Origin: Flavobacterium hungaricum | Lineage (GTDB): Bacteria > Bacteroidota > Bacteroidia > Flavobacteriales > Flavobacteriaceae | Length of the DNA: 64,000 nucleotides | Reading direction: 5' to 3' | Assembly (NCBI RefSeq): GCF_015182285.1 | Contig: NZ_PRDM01000004.1 | Coordinates: forward strand, 620,001-684,000 | In this document: piece by piece, positions 17,875 through 26,598 of the stretch | Numbering within the stretch: the first letter of the stretch is position 1 | Layout: each line of letters opens with the position of its first letter | Translations under genes and position numbers: made by a program | Notes under the pieces: generated by a model | What the model saw: only the letters and a program-made list of their open reading frames with translations | What the model was told of the DNA's origin: nothing | Database searches by the model: none

Positions 17875-18310
17875 AACCTTTTTTCAATCCCTCTGCAGTT
17901 TGTCTTGATTCAAGTGTAAATCATAAAAAATACTATTTTCTTTTCTTTTGCGCATAAGATTTTCAAAAGAACTCCAGTAATTACTATATGTTATTGTGTG
18001 ATTACTCTTAAACAAAACAGCACATTAAAATATATTCTTGACAAGGTCCCCAAAGAATTAAAAATGCAAATAAATGAGTTGATTTTACCTGATTTTTTAA
18101 AATGATTACAAAAGTTTTAAAAGACAGAGTTGAAGAAGACACAAAAGATCAAACTGTATTTATGATTATTGTGTAACTTGCTCTTGCAAAATAATTCTAG
18201 AATTATTTTATTTGATTATGAACTTTATGATTTAGTTGTTACTAGAATTTCATACTAAGTCAGCATATTCATTTTTGTACAATTACAAAAAATAAGACCG
18301 ACAAAAAAGA
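17875..18310. other. Gene-free stretch with a perfect 22-bp palindrome
   Basis: There is no supported gene in these 436 bp. A perfect 22-bp palindrome centred on TTCTAGAA lies at 18188-18209. Two short plus-strand frames (around 18064-18105 and 18103-18177) have ordinary-looking codons but no known family; they could be a relic of a lost gene. No good promoter match is seen before the next gene. Confidence 0.4.
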
Positions 18311-19939
18311 ATGCCTATGAAAAAGATCAGAATACTTCTTTGTTTACTCCTGCTAACATCTCTTGCTTGCAATTCACAGACATTAAACGATACTATTGCT
18401 CTTATTGATAAAGCGATGGCGGTTTATTTACCAGAAAATCCTGGTTCGCAGTTATCTATAAAGAAAAATGGAAAAATCATTTTCTCAAAAGCTTACGGAA
18501 TGGCCGATTTAGAACATAATGTTCCTCTCACCTTAACATCTAAAATTGAAGCCGGTTCTGTTTCTAAACAATTTACAGCAGCTGCAATTTTACTGCTGGA
18601 ACAGCAAGGAAAGCTTTCTTTAAATGATGATGTTAGAAAATATATTCCAGAACTTCCTGATTATGGAGACATTATCACTCTGGAACAAATGATGCATCAC
18701 ACCAGCGGCATAAAAGATTGGGGATCTATTGCTGGTCTTACCGGCTGGGGAAGAACCACAAAAACTTTTACAAATGATGATGCTTTACTAATAATCTCAT
18801 CCCAAAAAACCTTAAACAATAAACCCGGAGCCGAATTTATCTACAGCAATTCAAATTATACCTTATTTGCGATTATTATAGAAAGAGTTACCGGCTTAAG
18901 TCTGGCAGAGTTTACTAAGCAAAATATCTTTATTCCGGCAGGAATGATCCATACAGAATGGAGAGACAACCATAATCGAATCGTAAAAGAACGAGCTATA
19001 GCCTATGATTTTGACAAGGGTGAATATCAAACTAATATGCCCAATGAAGATGCATATGGTAATGGCGGTTTAATAACAAATACAGAAGATTTATTAAAAT
19101 GGAATGAATTTTATCAATCGGGGAAATTTGGAACTCCTTCTCTATTTTCTAAACAATGTAAAACTGAAAAATTTAATAATGGTAAAATGAATAATTATGC
19201 TGCGGGTTTATTTATGCTAAAATATAATGGCTATGAGCAAATTGCGCATGATGGGGCTACAGCAAGCTATAGGGCAAATTTAGAAACATTTCCAGAATTG
19301 AATCTTTCAATTGCATTCTTGAGCAATACCTCACAGTTTGACAAAAGCAAAAACCCTCTGAACGACATTCTGAGAAATCTTTTTATTTCAGAAAAAGAAA
19401 AAACTAAAACTGAAGAAAAAGAAAAAACAATAAACATACCTGAATCTGTATTATATACTTATACGGGCTGGTATAAAAATGAACGAACTGGTGCGGGACT
19501 TAAAATGGAAATAAAAGATGGAAAACTTTTTTTTAACAAGCTTCCATTTGAAGCAGAATCCGAAAATAGATTTAAAAATGGTTCAAGGATAATGGAACTA
19601 AACCACAAAAAGGGGTTTCTAAATTATATCACTAGTACAGATACCATTACATTTTCAAAAGTTCAAATTGCAAAACATGCAGACTTAGATTCTTTTACTG
19701 GGAAGTATTTTTCTGCCGAAACCAATTCTACACTACTGATCTTTCAAAAAGAAGGAAAACTTTTTTTTCAATTAAAACCAAAAAACGAATATCAATTAGT
19801 TTCAACTTACCAAAATGCTTTTAATATTATGGATTACAATGGGAGTGTCTATTTTTTAAAAGACAAAAAAAATAAAATTAACGCCATGAAAGTGAGTCTG
19901 CCCAGAGCCCGCAATATAGAATTCGTTAAATTACCCTAA
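18311..19939 (+). CDS. Beta-lactamase-fold serine hydrolase (lipoprotein)
   Basis: A 542-residue exported class C beta-lactamase/penicillin-binding-protein-like hydrolase. The catalytic motifs are all present: SVSK (Ser83, Lys86), YSN (Tyr178) and HDG (313-315) in place of KTG. It starts with a lipoprotein signal (LLLTSLACNS). The C-terminal 190 residues form a separate beta-rich region of the kind that follows this domain in esterase and D-aminopeptidase relatives. It probably cleaves an ester or D-amino-acid peptide; true antibiotic resistance is unlikely from sequence. ATG 18317 is an alternative start that gives a tidier signal peptide. Confidence 0.88.
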   Translation: MPMKKIRILLCLLLLTSLACNSQTLNDTIALIDKAMAVYLPENPGSQLSIKKNGKIIFSKAYGMADLEHNVPLTLTSKIEAGSVSKQFTAAAILLLEQQGKLSLNDDVRKYIPELPDYGDIITLEQMMHHTSGIKDWGSIAGLTGWGRTTKTFTNDDALLIISSQKTLNNKPGAEFIYSNSNYTLFAIIIERVTGLSLAEFTKQNIFIPAGMIHTEWRDNHNRIVKERAIAYDFDKGEYQTNMPNEDAYGNGGLITNTEDLLKWNEFYQSGKFGTPSLFSKQCKTEKFNNGKMNNYAAGLFMLKYNGYEQIAHDGATASYRANLETFPELNLSIAFLSNTSQFDKSKNPLNDILRNLFISEKEKTKTEEKEKTINIPESVLYTYTGWYKNERTGAGLKMEIKDGKLFFNKLPFEAESENRFKNGSRIMELNHKKGFLNYITSTDTITFSKVQIAKHADLDSFTGKYFSAETNSTLLIFQKEGKLFFQLKPKNEYQLVSTYQNAFNIMDYNGSVYFLKDKKNKINAMKVSLPRARNIEFVKLP

Positions 19940-20254
19940 ATTTTATTTAGTAGAGATAGTGCTTATTCGATAATAGAAAAATTTGAAATTGTAAATGCGA
20001 AGATTGAATGAGTAACTTAAACAAATTACCCTCTTTTTTGTCACAAAAAAGCTAAGGCGGTTTAGAATACCAATATTACGGAGTCATTAAATTTTCAAAG
20101 TAAAAGATAGCGCCCCGCTATTTTTTTTTGTTACGTTCAAAAGGGTATCTTTGCCAACAAAAATAAAAAACAGTTCTCTAAAATTAGAGACCTTATTAGA
20201 GATCTTTACAGTATACGACACCAATAAAGACTTTAATTTAAGCACTTTACAAAC
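19940..20254. other. Gene-free stretch before the ABC-F gene
   Basis: These 315 bp hold no credible ORF. The notable feature is the promoter-like element at 20146-20153 after a T-run. The leader following it contains the near-repeat TTAGAGACC/TTAGAGATC (about 20181-20204), of unknown meaning. Confidence 0.4.
20146..20153 (+). promoter_or_regulatory. -7 promoter element for the ABC-F gene
   Basis: TATCTTTG matches TAnnTTTG. A TTTG at 20127-20130 lies 15 bp upstream, slightly closer than the usual -33 spacing. The predicted leader to ATG 20255 is about 95 nt, long enough for regulation, which is common for ABC-F genes. Confidence 0.5.
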
Positions 20255-22117
20255 ATGAATTATCTATCAGTAGAAAATATATCAAAGTCATTTGGCGAAA
20301 GAGTTCTTTTTGACAACATTTCTTTTGGAATCAATAAAGATCAAAAAATCGCTTTTATTGCCAAAAACGGTTCTGGAAAAACAACCATTATGAGTATCAT
20401 TAATGGTTTGGATGAGCCGGATACCGGACAAGTAGTATTAAGAAAAGGTATTAGAATGGCGTTTCTTTCTCAGAACAATAATCTGCAGGACGAACTGACT
20501 ATCGAAGAAAGCATTTTTGCTTCGGATAATGAAACTCTTAAAATTATTGAAGCTTACGAAAAAGCATTAGAAAATCCTCAAGACGAAGAAGCCTATCAAA
20601 AAGCTTTTGACGGAATGGATCAGCATAATGCATGGGATTTTGAAACACAATACAAACAGATTCTTTTTAAACTGAAACTTGAAGATTTTAAACTTAAAGT
20701 AAAAAATCTTTCGGGAGGACAAAAAAAGCGTCTTTCGTTGGCAATTATCTTAATTAATCGTCCCGATTTATTGATTTTGGATGAGCCGACCAACCATTTA
20801 GATCTTGAAATGATCGAATGGCTTGAAAGTTATTTTGCAAAAGAAAACATTACGTTGTTTATGGTGACGCACGACCGTTTCTTTTTAGAACGTGTCTGCA
20901 ATGAAATCATTGAATTGGACAATGGAAAATTATACCAGTATAAAGGAAACTATTCTTATTATTTAGAGAAAAAAGAAGAGCGCATTACGTCTGAAAACGC
21001 CAGTGTAGACAAAGCTAAAAACTTATTTGTAAAGGAGTTAGAATGGATGCGTCGTCAGCCAAAAGCGAGAACTACAAAATCTAAATCCCGTCAGGACGAT
21101 TTTTATATTATTAAAGAAAAAGCCCAAAGCCGACGAAAAGAAAATAAAGTCGAGCTTGAAATCAATATGGAAAGAATGGGAAGCAAAATTATTGAGCTTC
21201 ATAAACTTTCTAAAAAATTTAAAGAGAAAACCATTCTGGATAATTTTAGTTTTGATTTTCAGCGTGGCGAAAGAATCGGAATTATCGGTAAAAACGGAAC
21301 AGGAAAATCTACTTTCTTAAATCTTCTTACAGGAACAATTCCGCCAGACAGCGGACGTGTTGTAAAAGGTGACACTATAAAAGTTGGTTATTACACACAA
21401 TCTGGCATCAACCCAAAACCAGGACAGCGTGTTATCGATATCATCAAAGAATATGGAGAATACATTCCGCTGGCAAAAGGCAAAATCATTTCGGCTTCGC
21501 AATTGTTAGAGCGTTTTCTTTTTGATGCGAAAAAACAATACGATTATGTCGAAAAATTAAGCGGAGGCGAATTGAAACGTTTGTATTTATGTACCGTTTT
21601 GATTCAAAACCCAAACTTCCTAATTCTCGATGAGCCTACCAACGACTTGGACATTGTAACGCTGAATGTTCTAGAAAGTTTCCTTTTAGATTATCCTGGA
21701 TGTTTACTGGTTGTTTCGCACGACCGTTATTTTATGGATAAAATTGTGGATCATTTATTTATCTTCAGAGGACAAGGTGAAATCGAAAATTTCCCAGGAA
21801 ACTATTCTGACTTTAGAGCGTATGAAGACAGTGCCGATGTTGCTCAAAAAGAAGAAAACAAAGCCGAAAAGAAAGATTGGAAACAAAACAATCCGGTTGG
21901 AAACCTAAGTTTTAATGAGCAAAAAGAATATCAGAAAATCGAAAGAGAGATTAAAGATCTTGAAATCGAGAAAACTAAAATCGAACAATTATTTTCTGAC
22001 GGAAAAGTTGCCGATGCTGATATTGAGAAAAAAGCTAACGAGCTTCAAAATATTATCAAAAAAATTGATGCAAAAGAAGAACGCTGGTTTGAACTTTCGG
22101 CAAAACTCGAAAGTTAA
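20255..22117 (+). CDS. ABC-F family ATPase (Uup/EttA-like)
   Basis: A 620-residue cytosolic protein with two ABC ATPase domains and no membrane segments. Domain 1 has Walker A AKNGSGKTT (36-44), signature LSGGQKKR (about 152) and ILDEPTNHLD. The linker around 240-300 is rich in charged residues, including WMRRQPKARTTKSKSRQD, the P-site tRNA interaction motif. Domain 2 has GKNGTGKST and LSGGELKR (about 435) with ILDEPTNDLD. A C-terminal coiled coil (about 550-615) is typical of Uup. These proteins act on the ribosome to relieve stalling. A resistance role is not implied. Confidence 0.95.
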   Translation: MNYLSVENISKSFGERVLFDNISFGINKDQKIAFIAKNGSGKTTIMSIINGLDEPDTGQVVLRKGIRMAFLSQNNNLQDELTIEESIFASDNETLKIIEAYEKALENPQDEEAYQKAFDGMDQHNAWDFETQYKQILFKLKLEDFKLKVKNLSGGQKKRLSLAIILINRPDLLILDEPTNHLDLEMIEWLESYFAKENITLFMVTHDRFFLERVCNEIIELDNGKLYQYKGNYSYYLEKKEERITSENASVDKAKNLFVKELEWMRRQPKARTTKSKSRQDDFYIIKEKAQSRRKENKVELEINMERMGSKIIELHKLSKKFKEKTILDNFSFDFQRGERIGIIGKNGTGKSTFLNLLTGTIPPDSGRVVKGDTIKVGYYTQSGINPKPGQRVIDIIKEYGEYIPLAKGKIISASQLLERFLFDAKKQYDYVEKLSGGELKRLYLCTVLIQNPNFLILDEPTNDLDIVTLNVLESFLLDYPGCLLVVSHDRYFMDKIVDHLFIFRGQGEIENFPGNYSDFRAYEDSADVAQKEENKAEKKDWKQNNPVGNLSFNEQKEYQKIEREIKDLEIEKTKIEQLFSDGKVADADIEKKANELQNIIKKIDAKEERWFELSAKLES

Positions 22118-22186
22118 AATTATGTGTCAGAAGAACATGAAAAACTAATTTTATTATATTAGCCATCATAAAAAAAACAATACCAC

Positions 22187-22672
22187 ATGAAAAAATTATT
22201 AGCAGTGTTATTTATCCTAACACTTTTTACTTCTTGTTCTATTGACGGAGGCAAAAATCCTGAAAACATTACGCCAAAAGATTATTCTGCAGAAAACGAA
22301 ACACAAATTACAGAATACTTAGCCAAAAACAATCTTACTGCAAAAGCGCAGGCAACCGGAACTGGTTTATATTTTATTATTAATGAACAAGGAACAGGAA
22401 AACAAGCATCTGCTTCATCAACAGTAACAGTTGTTTATAAAGGAACTTTACTATCTGGATCTGTTTTTGACCAAAGTAATGCCGACGGAGCAACTTTTCC
22501 GCTTAGTCAGTTAATTGAAGGCTGGAAAGAAGGAATTCCATATTTTAAAGAAGGCGGCAGCGGTGTTCTTATAATTCCTGCTCATTTGGGTTACGGAAGT
22601 TACAATCAAAAAGGGATTCCAGCGGGTTCTGTACTTATTTTTGATATTAAATTAGTAGCTGTAACTAATTAA
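22187..22672 (+). CDS. FKBP-type peptidyl-prolyl isomerase lipoprotein
   Basis: A 161-residue lipoprotein: lipobox LFTSC (Cys16), then about 40 linker residues and one FKBP domain. The domain shows VTVVYKGTLLSGSVFDQS (about 84-101), LIEGWKEGIPYFKEGG, the LIIPAHLGYGS turn and IPAGSVLIFDIKLVAV. It catalyses proline isomerisation and assists folding in the periplasm or at the outer membrane. GldI, the gliding lipoprotein of Flavobacterium, is of the same fold; nothing here identifies this gene as gldI. It lies 69 nt after the ABC-F gene. Confidence 0.92.
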   Translation: MKKLLAVLFILTLFTSCSIDGGKNPENITPKDYSAENETQITEYLAKNNLTAKAQATGTGLYFIINEQGTGKQASASSTVTVVYKGTLLSGSVFDQSNADGATFPLSQLIEGWKEGIPYFKEGGSGVLIIPAHLGYGSYNQKGIPAGSVLIFDIKLVAVTN

Positions 22673-22696
22673 AATTGATCCTGAAAAGTTAACAAA

Positions 22697-23476
22697 ATGT
22701 TCTTTCAAATAAATTCTTATTTAAAATTCCTTTGGAAATCTAAAAACGAACACGCGGTTCATTCGCCTTTTGTTTTCAATTTACTGACAAAGTGTTTTTA
22801 TGACAAAAAAACCAAACCTGAATATCAGGTTTTAGAAAACTATCGCAAATCACTTTTAGAAAATAAGAATTTTATTGAAGTAACTGATTTTGGAGCGGGC
22901 TCAAAAGTTTTCAAATCAAACCGAAGACAGATTGCGAAAATTGCTAAAACAGCGGGAATTTCGTCGAAAAGAGCTAAACTATTATTTCGTGTTACCAGGT
23001 ATTTTCAGTCCAATACTATTTTAGAAATAGGGACTTCTTTAGGTTTGGCAACAGCTGCTTTGGCTCTCGGGAACCCTAAAGCAAAAGTAACAACGCTCGA
23101 AGGCTGCCCCAATACAGGAAATACCGCAAAAAATCAATTGCATCAATTTGACTGCACGAATGTAGAAAGTATAATTTCTGAATTTGAATCTTTTTTAATT
23201 GCAGAAAACCTGCAGTCAAAAATATACGATCTGATTTATTTTGACGGAAATCATTCTAAAAAAGCCACTTTGGCCTATTTTGAACTTTTACTGCCTACAA
23301 TAAATAACGATTCTGTCTGGATTTTTGATGATATTCATTGGTCGCAGGAAATGGAAGATGCTTGGGAAATTATAAAAAATCATCCTAAAGTAAAAGTAAC
23401 CATCGACACCTTTCAATGGGGATTTGTATTTTTTAGATACGAACAACCAAAAGAACATTTTATCATAAGAGTATAA
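22697..23476 (+). CDS. SAM-dependent O-methyltransferase-like protein
   Basis: A 259-residue Rossmann-fold methyltransferase. The SAM-binding motif is ILEIGTSLGLATAALALG (about 110-127), then TTLEGCP, and DLIYFDGNHSKKATLAYF (about 178-195) with WIFDDIHW. This is the pattern of the Methyltransf_24/caffeoyl-CoA-type O-methyltransferase group. It is cytosolic. The first 90 residues carry a family-specific N-terminus (HAVHSPFVFNLLTKCF) found in Bacteroidetes versions. Substrate unknown. It lies 24 nt after the FKBP gene and is followed by a strong terminator. Confidence 0.85.
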   Translation: MFFQINSYLKFLWKSKNEHAVHSPFVFNLLTKCFYDKKTKPEYQVLENYRKSLLENKNFIEVTDFGAGSKVFKSNRRQIAKIAKTAGISSKRAKLLFRVTRYFQSNTILEIGTSLGLATAALALGNPKAKVTTLEGCPNTGNTAKNQLHQFDCTNVESIISEFESFLIAENLQSKIYDLIYFDGNHSKKATLAYFELLLPTINNDSVWIFDDIHWSQEMEDAWEIIKNHPKVKVTIDTFQWGFVFFRYEQPKEHFIIRV

Positions 23477-23507
23477 AAAAGACGATCCTATTGGTCGTCT
23501 TTTTTTT
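23475..23507 (+). terminator. Intrinsic terminator
   Basis: AAAAAAGACGA, a 9-nt loop and TCGTCTTTTTT plus extra T residues form a strong A/T-flanked hairpin that overlaps the stop codon of the methyltransferase gene. Confidence 0.88.
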
Positions 23508-23636
23508 ATCTAATTTAAAAGTTTGTTTTTTAATTGCTTTGTGTTCTTCAGTTTTGATCCTATTACTACTAAGAGGAATCATTCTACATTCTGACATAAT
23601 ATCTGACAAAAAAAGAACTTTTATAAGATGTTTTTT

Positions 23637-23680
23637 TATCTTTGAAATTCATACTTTTTATGCGGATAACTTTATCTTTG
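23637..23680 (+). promoter_or_regulatory. Tandem pair of -7 promoter elements
   Basis: Two identical TTATCTTTGAA boxes place TATCTTTG at 23637-23644 and 23673-23680, 36 bp apart, upstream of the HTH gene at 23706. They could be two promoters, or one promoter and a duplicated operator. Confidence 0.45.
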
Positions 23681-23705
23681 AACCTCTAGAAAATGACACT
23701 CAATT

Positions 23706-24104
23706 ATGGAACAGAAAATTCATCAGGGAAGAAACGTAAAACGATTCAGAGAAATGCTTGGTATCAAACAGGAAGCACTTGCTTATGATTTGGGAGAAGA
23801 CTGGAACCAGAAAAAAATTTCTATGTTGGAACAGAAAGAAATAATTGAAGACAATCTGCTTAGACAAATTTCAAATTCTTTGAGAATTCCTGTTGAAGCT
23901 TTTCAAAATTTTGATGAAGAACAGGCATTAAATGTTATTGCGAATACATTTAACGATGAGAGTACGATTGGATTTATAATTAATAACAATAATCCAATAG
24001 ATAAGATTATTCAGTTACATGAAGAAAAAATTGCTCTCTATGAGCGTATGCTGAAAGAAAAAGAGGAAATGATTACAAGACTTGAAAAACTAATTAGTAA
24101 ATAA
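23706..24104 (+). CDS. XRE-family helix-turn-helix regulator with a coiled-coil tail
   Basis: A 132-residue putative transcription regulator. An HTH_3-type domain occupies about residues 6-65 (GRNVKRFREMLGIKQEALAYDLG ... QKKISMLEQKEIIEDNLL); the second, recognition helix is QKKISMLEQK. The last 34 residues (KIIQLHEEKIALYERML onwards) form a regular heptad coiled coil, likely for dimerisation. It has no ligand domain. It starts with ATG 23706 after two -7 elements and ends before a palindromic terminator. A target cannot be named; the duplicated box upstream makes self-regulation plausible. Confidence 0.85.
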   Translation: MEQKIHQGRNVKRFREMLGIKQEALAYDLGEDWNQKKISMLEQKEIIEDNLLRQISNSLRIPVEAFQNFDEEQALNVIANTFNDESTIGFIINNNNPIDKIIQLHEEKIALYERMLKEKEEMITRLEKLISK

Positions 24105-24133
24105 ATCTCAGTGTCATTTTACCATTAGAACAT

Positions 24134-24165
24134 AAAAAAGGCGATCCATATGGATCGCCTTTTTT
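24134..24165. terminator. Bidirectional palindromic terminator
   Basis: A perfect palindrome GGCGATCCATATGGATCGCC flanked by an A-run and a T-run. It serves both the HTH gene and the convergent lipoprotein gene at 24185. Confidence 0.9.
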
Positions 24166-24184
24166 CACTAATTCAAAATTTAAT

Positions 24185-24844
24185 TTATTTTTTTGCGTCT
24201 TTATTTTCTTCAGCTTTTGCTCCCATTCTGTTTACAGTATACATAGGTGCAAATTTAATTTTTAGACCGGCAATTTTTCTATTGTCTTCAGCTGTTAAAC
24301 CTTCTTTTTCTACAGTATTCTTTCTACTGTCTAGTGCTTCATACAATACTTTTATTTCATCCCAGTCTTCTCTAGAATAACTGTCTTTATTGTTTTCGAC
24401 AGTATGAACAAACTGTTGGTAAACACTATGAATATTTTGAGCATTTACCCAGCTGAAACTCATATCGTCTCCAATTTTTCCTTCACCAAATAAAGCGTTA
24501 CGCAATTGTTGTTTCGGGCTTGGAGCCGGAGGGGCAAAAAGGGCGGTAACTTCATTTTTAAATTCTTCGTATTTTGCTTTACTTGTATTAATTCTTTCAC
24601 TTTCAGCTGTATTATCTTTAATGTCAGCCAAAGCTAAATTTGCTTCTGCAGATTTTCTATCGTACTCTGCTTCTACAGTTTTCCAATTTTCTTTTAAATC
24701 ATCGGCTTTTACATTTTTTACCGAGTCAACGTAAGCGACATATGAATCAATTGTTTTTTGTGCTTTTTCTTGTTTTTCATCTTTACATGATGTAAATCCT
24801 AACGTTAACATTGCAACTACTGCAGCTATTTTTATATTTTTCAT
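24185..24844 (-). CDS. Lipoprotein of unknown function, helical
   Basis: A 219-residue lipoprotein (lipobox LGFTSC, Cys20) with a mature part rich in Lys, Glu and Ala that should be mostly alpha-helical (AQKTIDSYVAYVDSVKNV; ENWKTVEAEYDRKSAEANLAL; later RKNTVEKEGLTAEDNRKIAGL). It has one proline-rich hinge, FAPPAPSPKQQ. I do not recognise the family with confidence, although similar proteins are common in Flavobacteriia. It has its own -7 element and is a single gene. A structural or stress-related envelope role would be a guess. Confidence 0.8.
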   Translation of the reverse strand: MKNIKIAAVVAMLTLGFTSCKDEKQEKAQKTIDSYVAYVDSVKNVKADDLKENWKTVEAEYDRKSAEANLALADIKDNTAESERINTSKAKYEEFKNEVTALFAPPAPSPKQQLRNALFGEGKIGDDMSFSWVNAQNIHSVYQQFVHTVENNKDSYSREDWDEIKVLYEALDSRKNTVEKEGLTAEDNRKIAGLKIKFAPMYTVNRMGAKAEENKDAKK

Positions 24845-24873
24845 AATTTTGATTATTTAATTAATATATAATT

Positions 24874-24881
24874 CAAATTTA
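24874..24881 (-). promoter_or_regulatory. -7 promoter element
   Basis: On the minus strand TAAATTTG matches TAnnTTTG, 30 nt before the ATG at 24844. No TTG at -33. The surrounding 289-bp gap (24845-25133) is very AT-rich and otherwise shows nothing clear. Confidence 0.45.
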
Positions 24882-25133
24882 CTAAAGACCTAAGCTTCAT
24901 ATATTACATTATTATCATGTTTTTAAAATTTAAAACATTTAAAAACTATAAAACATTTAAAAAAAATAACAATTATTCAAAACCAATCAACCCAATCTTA
25001 ACCTTTTCAGCTTTATAAATATAGCAGGCTACCCTTATTTATGAAAGCGTTTTTGTAACAAAAAGCAATTACAAACTACTTATGATTTATTGAAAAGTGT
25101 TTTGTACATTTAAATCCAAAATTGTAAAATCAA

Positions 25134-25826
25134 ATGGCTGAACCATTAATTAAAATAACCGACATTAAACGAAATTTTGTTTTAGGCAACGAAATCGTAT
25201 ACGTTTTAAAAGGAATTAATTTAGAAATAAACAAAGGAGAATACGTTGCGTTGATGGGGCCTTCTGGTTCTGGAAAATCAACTTTAATGAATTTATTAGG
25301 CTGTTTGGATACTCCCACTTCTGGACATTATGTTTTGAACGGAAAAGATGTTAGTCAAATGCAGGATGATGAATTGGCCGAAATTCGAAACAAAGAAATC
25401 GGCTTCGTTTTTCAGACCTTTAATTTATTACCGAGAACAACCGCTTTGGATAATGTTGCGCTGCCAATGATTTATGCCGGCTACGGAAAAGCAGACCGAA
25501 TTGCCCGCGCCACAGAAGTTTTAAAACAGGTTAATCTCGCAGATAGAATGGATCACCAGCCCAACCAGCTTTCTGGAGGACAGCGCCAGCGTGTGGCTGT
25601 TGCGCGTGCGTTGGTAAACAAACCATCGATAATCCTTGCCGATGAACCTACGGGAAACTTAGACAGTAAAACTTCGGTAGAAATAATGAAACTTTTTGGA
25701 GATATCCACGAACAAGGAAACACGGTCATATTGGTAACTCATGAAGAAGATATCGCGGCGTACGCACATCGCGTAATTCGTTTGCGCGACGGTTTGATAG
25801 AAAGCGACACGAGTAAAAAATTGTAG
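25134..25826 (+). CDS. LolD/MacB-type ABC transporter ATP-binding protein
   Basis: A 230-residue ATPase subunit: Walker A GPSGSGKST (about 43-51), Q-loop in FVFQTFNLLPRTTALDNVALP, signature LSGGQRQRVAVARAL (about 142-156), Walker B IILADEPTGNLDS and H-loop VTHE. The sequence is of the LolD/MacB/FtsE-like class that energises lipoprotein release or mechanotransmission across the envelope. No permease gene is next to it, so its membrane partner is encoded elsewhere. It is followed by a repeat-rich gap. Confidence 0.93.
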   Translation: MAEPLIKITDIKRNFVLGNEIVYVLKGINLEINKGEYVALMGPSGSGKSTLMNLLGCLDTPTSGHYVLNGKDVSQMQDDELAEIRNKEIGFVFQTFNLLPRTTALDNVALPMIYAGYGKADRIARATEVLKQVNLADRMDHQPNQLSGGQRQRVAVARALVNKPSIILADEPTGNLDSKTSVEIMKLFGDIHEQGNTVILVTHEEDIAAYAHRVIRLRDGLIESDTSKKL

Positions 25827-25927
25827 ATTTCTGATTTTAGATTTTAGATTGGAAAAAATGAACTGAAATCTAAATTCATTACTGATTAAAATTTTAAATT
25901 ATAAGAACTTTTTTAAAGTCTCAGAAT

Positions 25928-25983
25928 AAATCTAAAATCTATCCCGTCCCGAGGTTTCGGGATCGGGACTAAAATCTAAAATC
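25928..25983 (+). repeat. Left arm of a 56-bp perfect inverted repeat
   Basis: This 56-bp segment is the exact reverse complement of 26543-26598. Its core (about 25940-25970) is GC-rich and itself palindrome-like (CCCGAGGTTTCGGGATCGGG), flanked by TCTAAAATC units. It ends 5 nt before the start codon of the lipoprotein gene at 25989. Confidence 0.92.
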
Positions 25984-25988
25984 AAACC

Positions 25989-26537
25989 ATGCGTTTACTG
26001 TATTTTTTATTTATGCTATTGAGTTTCGCATCTTGTAAAAAAGAAGCAGAAATTGAAAGTTCTCTTCCACAGCTGCTTCCGCCAAAACCACCAAGTATAG
26101 AAATAAAATGGTTGAGCGAAAATCCAGTTAAAATAAAAACCGGCTTACATTTATCCTATTTAAAAGGTTTTGACTGTGACTCTGTTATCGGAATTGATTA
26201 TATTGGTTATAAAGGAGAGCATACCTTTACTCCTATTAACGAAAAAGGTCAGTTTATCAATACGATTCGGAAAAAACAAAAACTTAGTCTTTTTCAAATT
26301 TCGGAATTAAACGCAATTATAAAAGACAAAAAAACATACCAAAATGCTAATATAACAGGCTGCTATCAGCCAGAACTTGGATTTTTATATTTTAAAAATA
26401 ATGAACTCATCTGCCAGACCATACTCTGCCTAGAATGTTCAAAAATTGAATCAACCGCCGAATTTGGAAATGAATGGGAATTTAATAAAAAAGCCCGACT
26501 GCGATTTAAAAAACTGCATGATGAACTTGGTTTCTGA
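25989..26537 (+). CDS. Lipoprotein of unknown function between inverted repeats
   Basis: A 182-residue lipoprotein (lipobox LSFASC, Cys16). A proline-rich stretch follows (LPQLLPPKPPS). The mature part contains KGFDCDSVIGIDYIG, ITGCYQPELGF and LCLECSKIE, so several cysteines could pair after export. No domain is recognised. The gene sits exactly between the two arms of a 56-bp inverted repeat: the start codon is 5 nt from the left arm and the stop codon 5 nt from the right. Whether the gene and its arms ever moved as one unit is unproven. Confidence 0.75.
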   Translation: MRLLYFLFMLLSFASCKKEAEIESSLPQLLPPKPPSIEIKWLSENPVKIKTGLHLSYLKGFDCDSVIGIDYIGYKGEHTFTPINEKGQFINTIRKKQKLSLFQISELNAIIKDKKTYQNANITGCYQPELGFLYFKNNELICQTILCLECSKIESTAEFGNEWEFNKKARLRFKKLHDELGF

Positions 26538-26542
26538 TTTTA

Positions 26543-26598
26543 GATTTTAGATTTTAGTCCCGATCCCGAAACCTCGGGACGGGATAGATTTTAGATTT
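26543..26598 (-). repeat. Right arm of the 56-bp inverted repeat
   Basis: Exact reverse complement of 25928-25983, checked base by base. It begins 5 nt after the lipoprotein stop and runs directly into the AGATTTT tandem array. Confidence 0.92.

Noticed and set aside
18311..19939. Antibiotic-resistance beta-lactamase
   Set aside because: SVSK, YSN and HDG identify the broad serine hydrolase family; the HxG motif, lipoprotein signal and C-terminal domain point to an esterase or peptidase-like role.
20255..22117. ABC-F gene as an antibiotic-resistance determinant
   Set aside because: The linker and tail are of the housekeeping Uup type and no resistance context or attenuator ORF is seen.
22187..22672. 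FKBP lipoprotein as gliding gene gldI
   Set aside because: It shares only the fold and lipobox; no other gld gene is in the window.
23491..23739. Plus-strand frame of 82 codons with a hydrophobic start
   Set aside because: It begins inside a terminator, overlaps the HTH gene and covers its promoter boxes; composition is that of AT-rich intergenic DNA.
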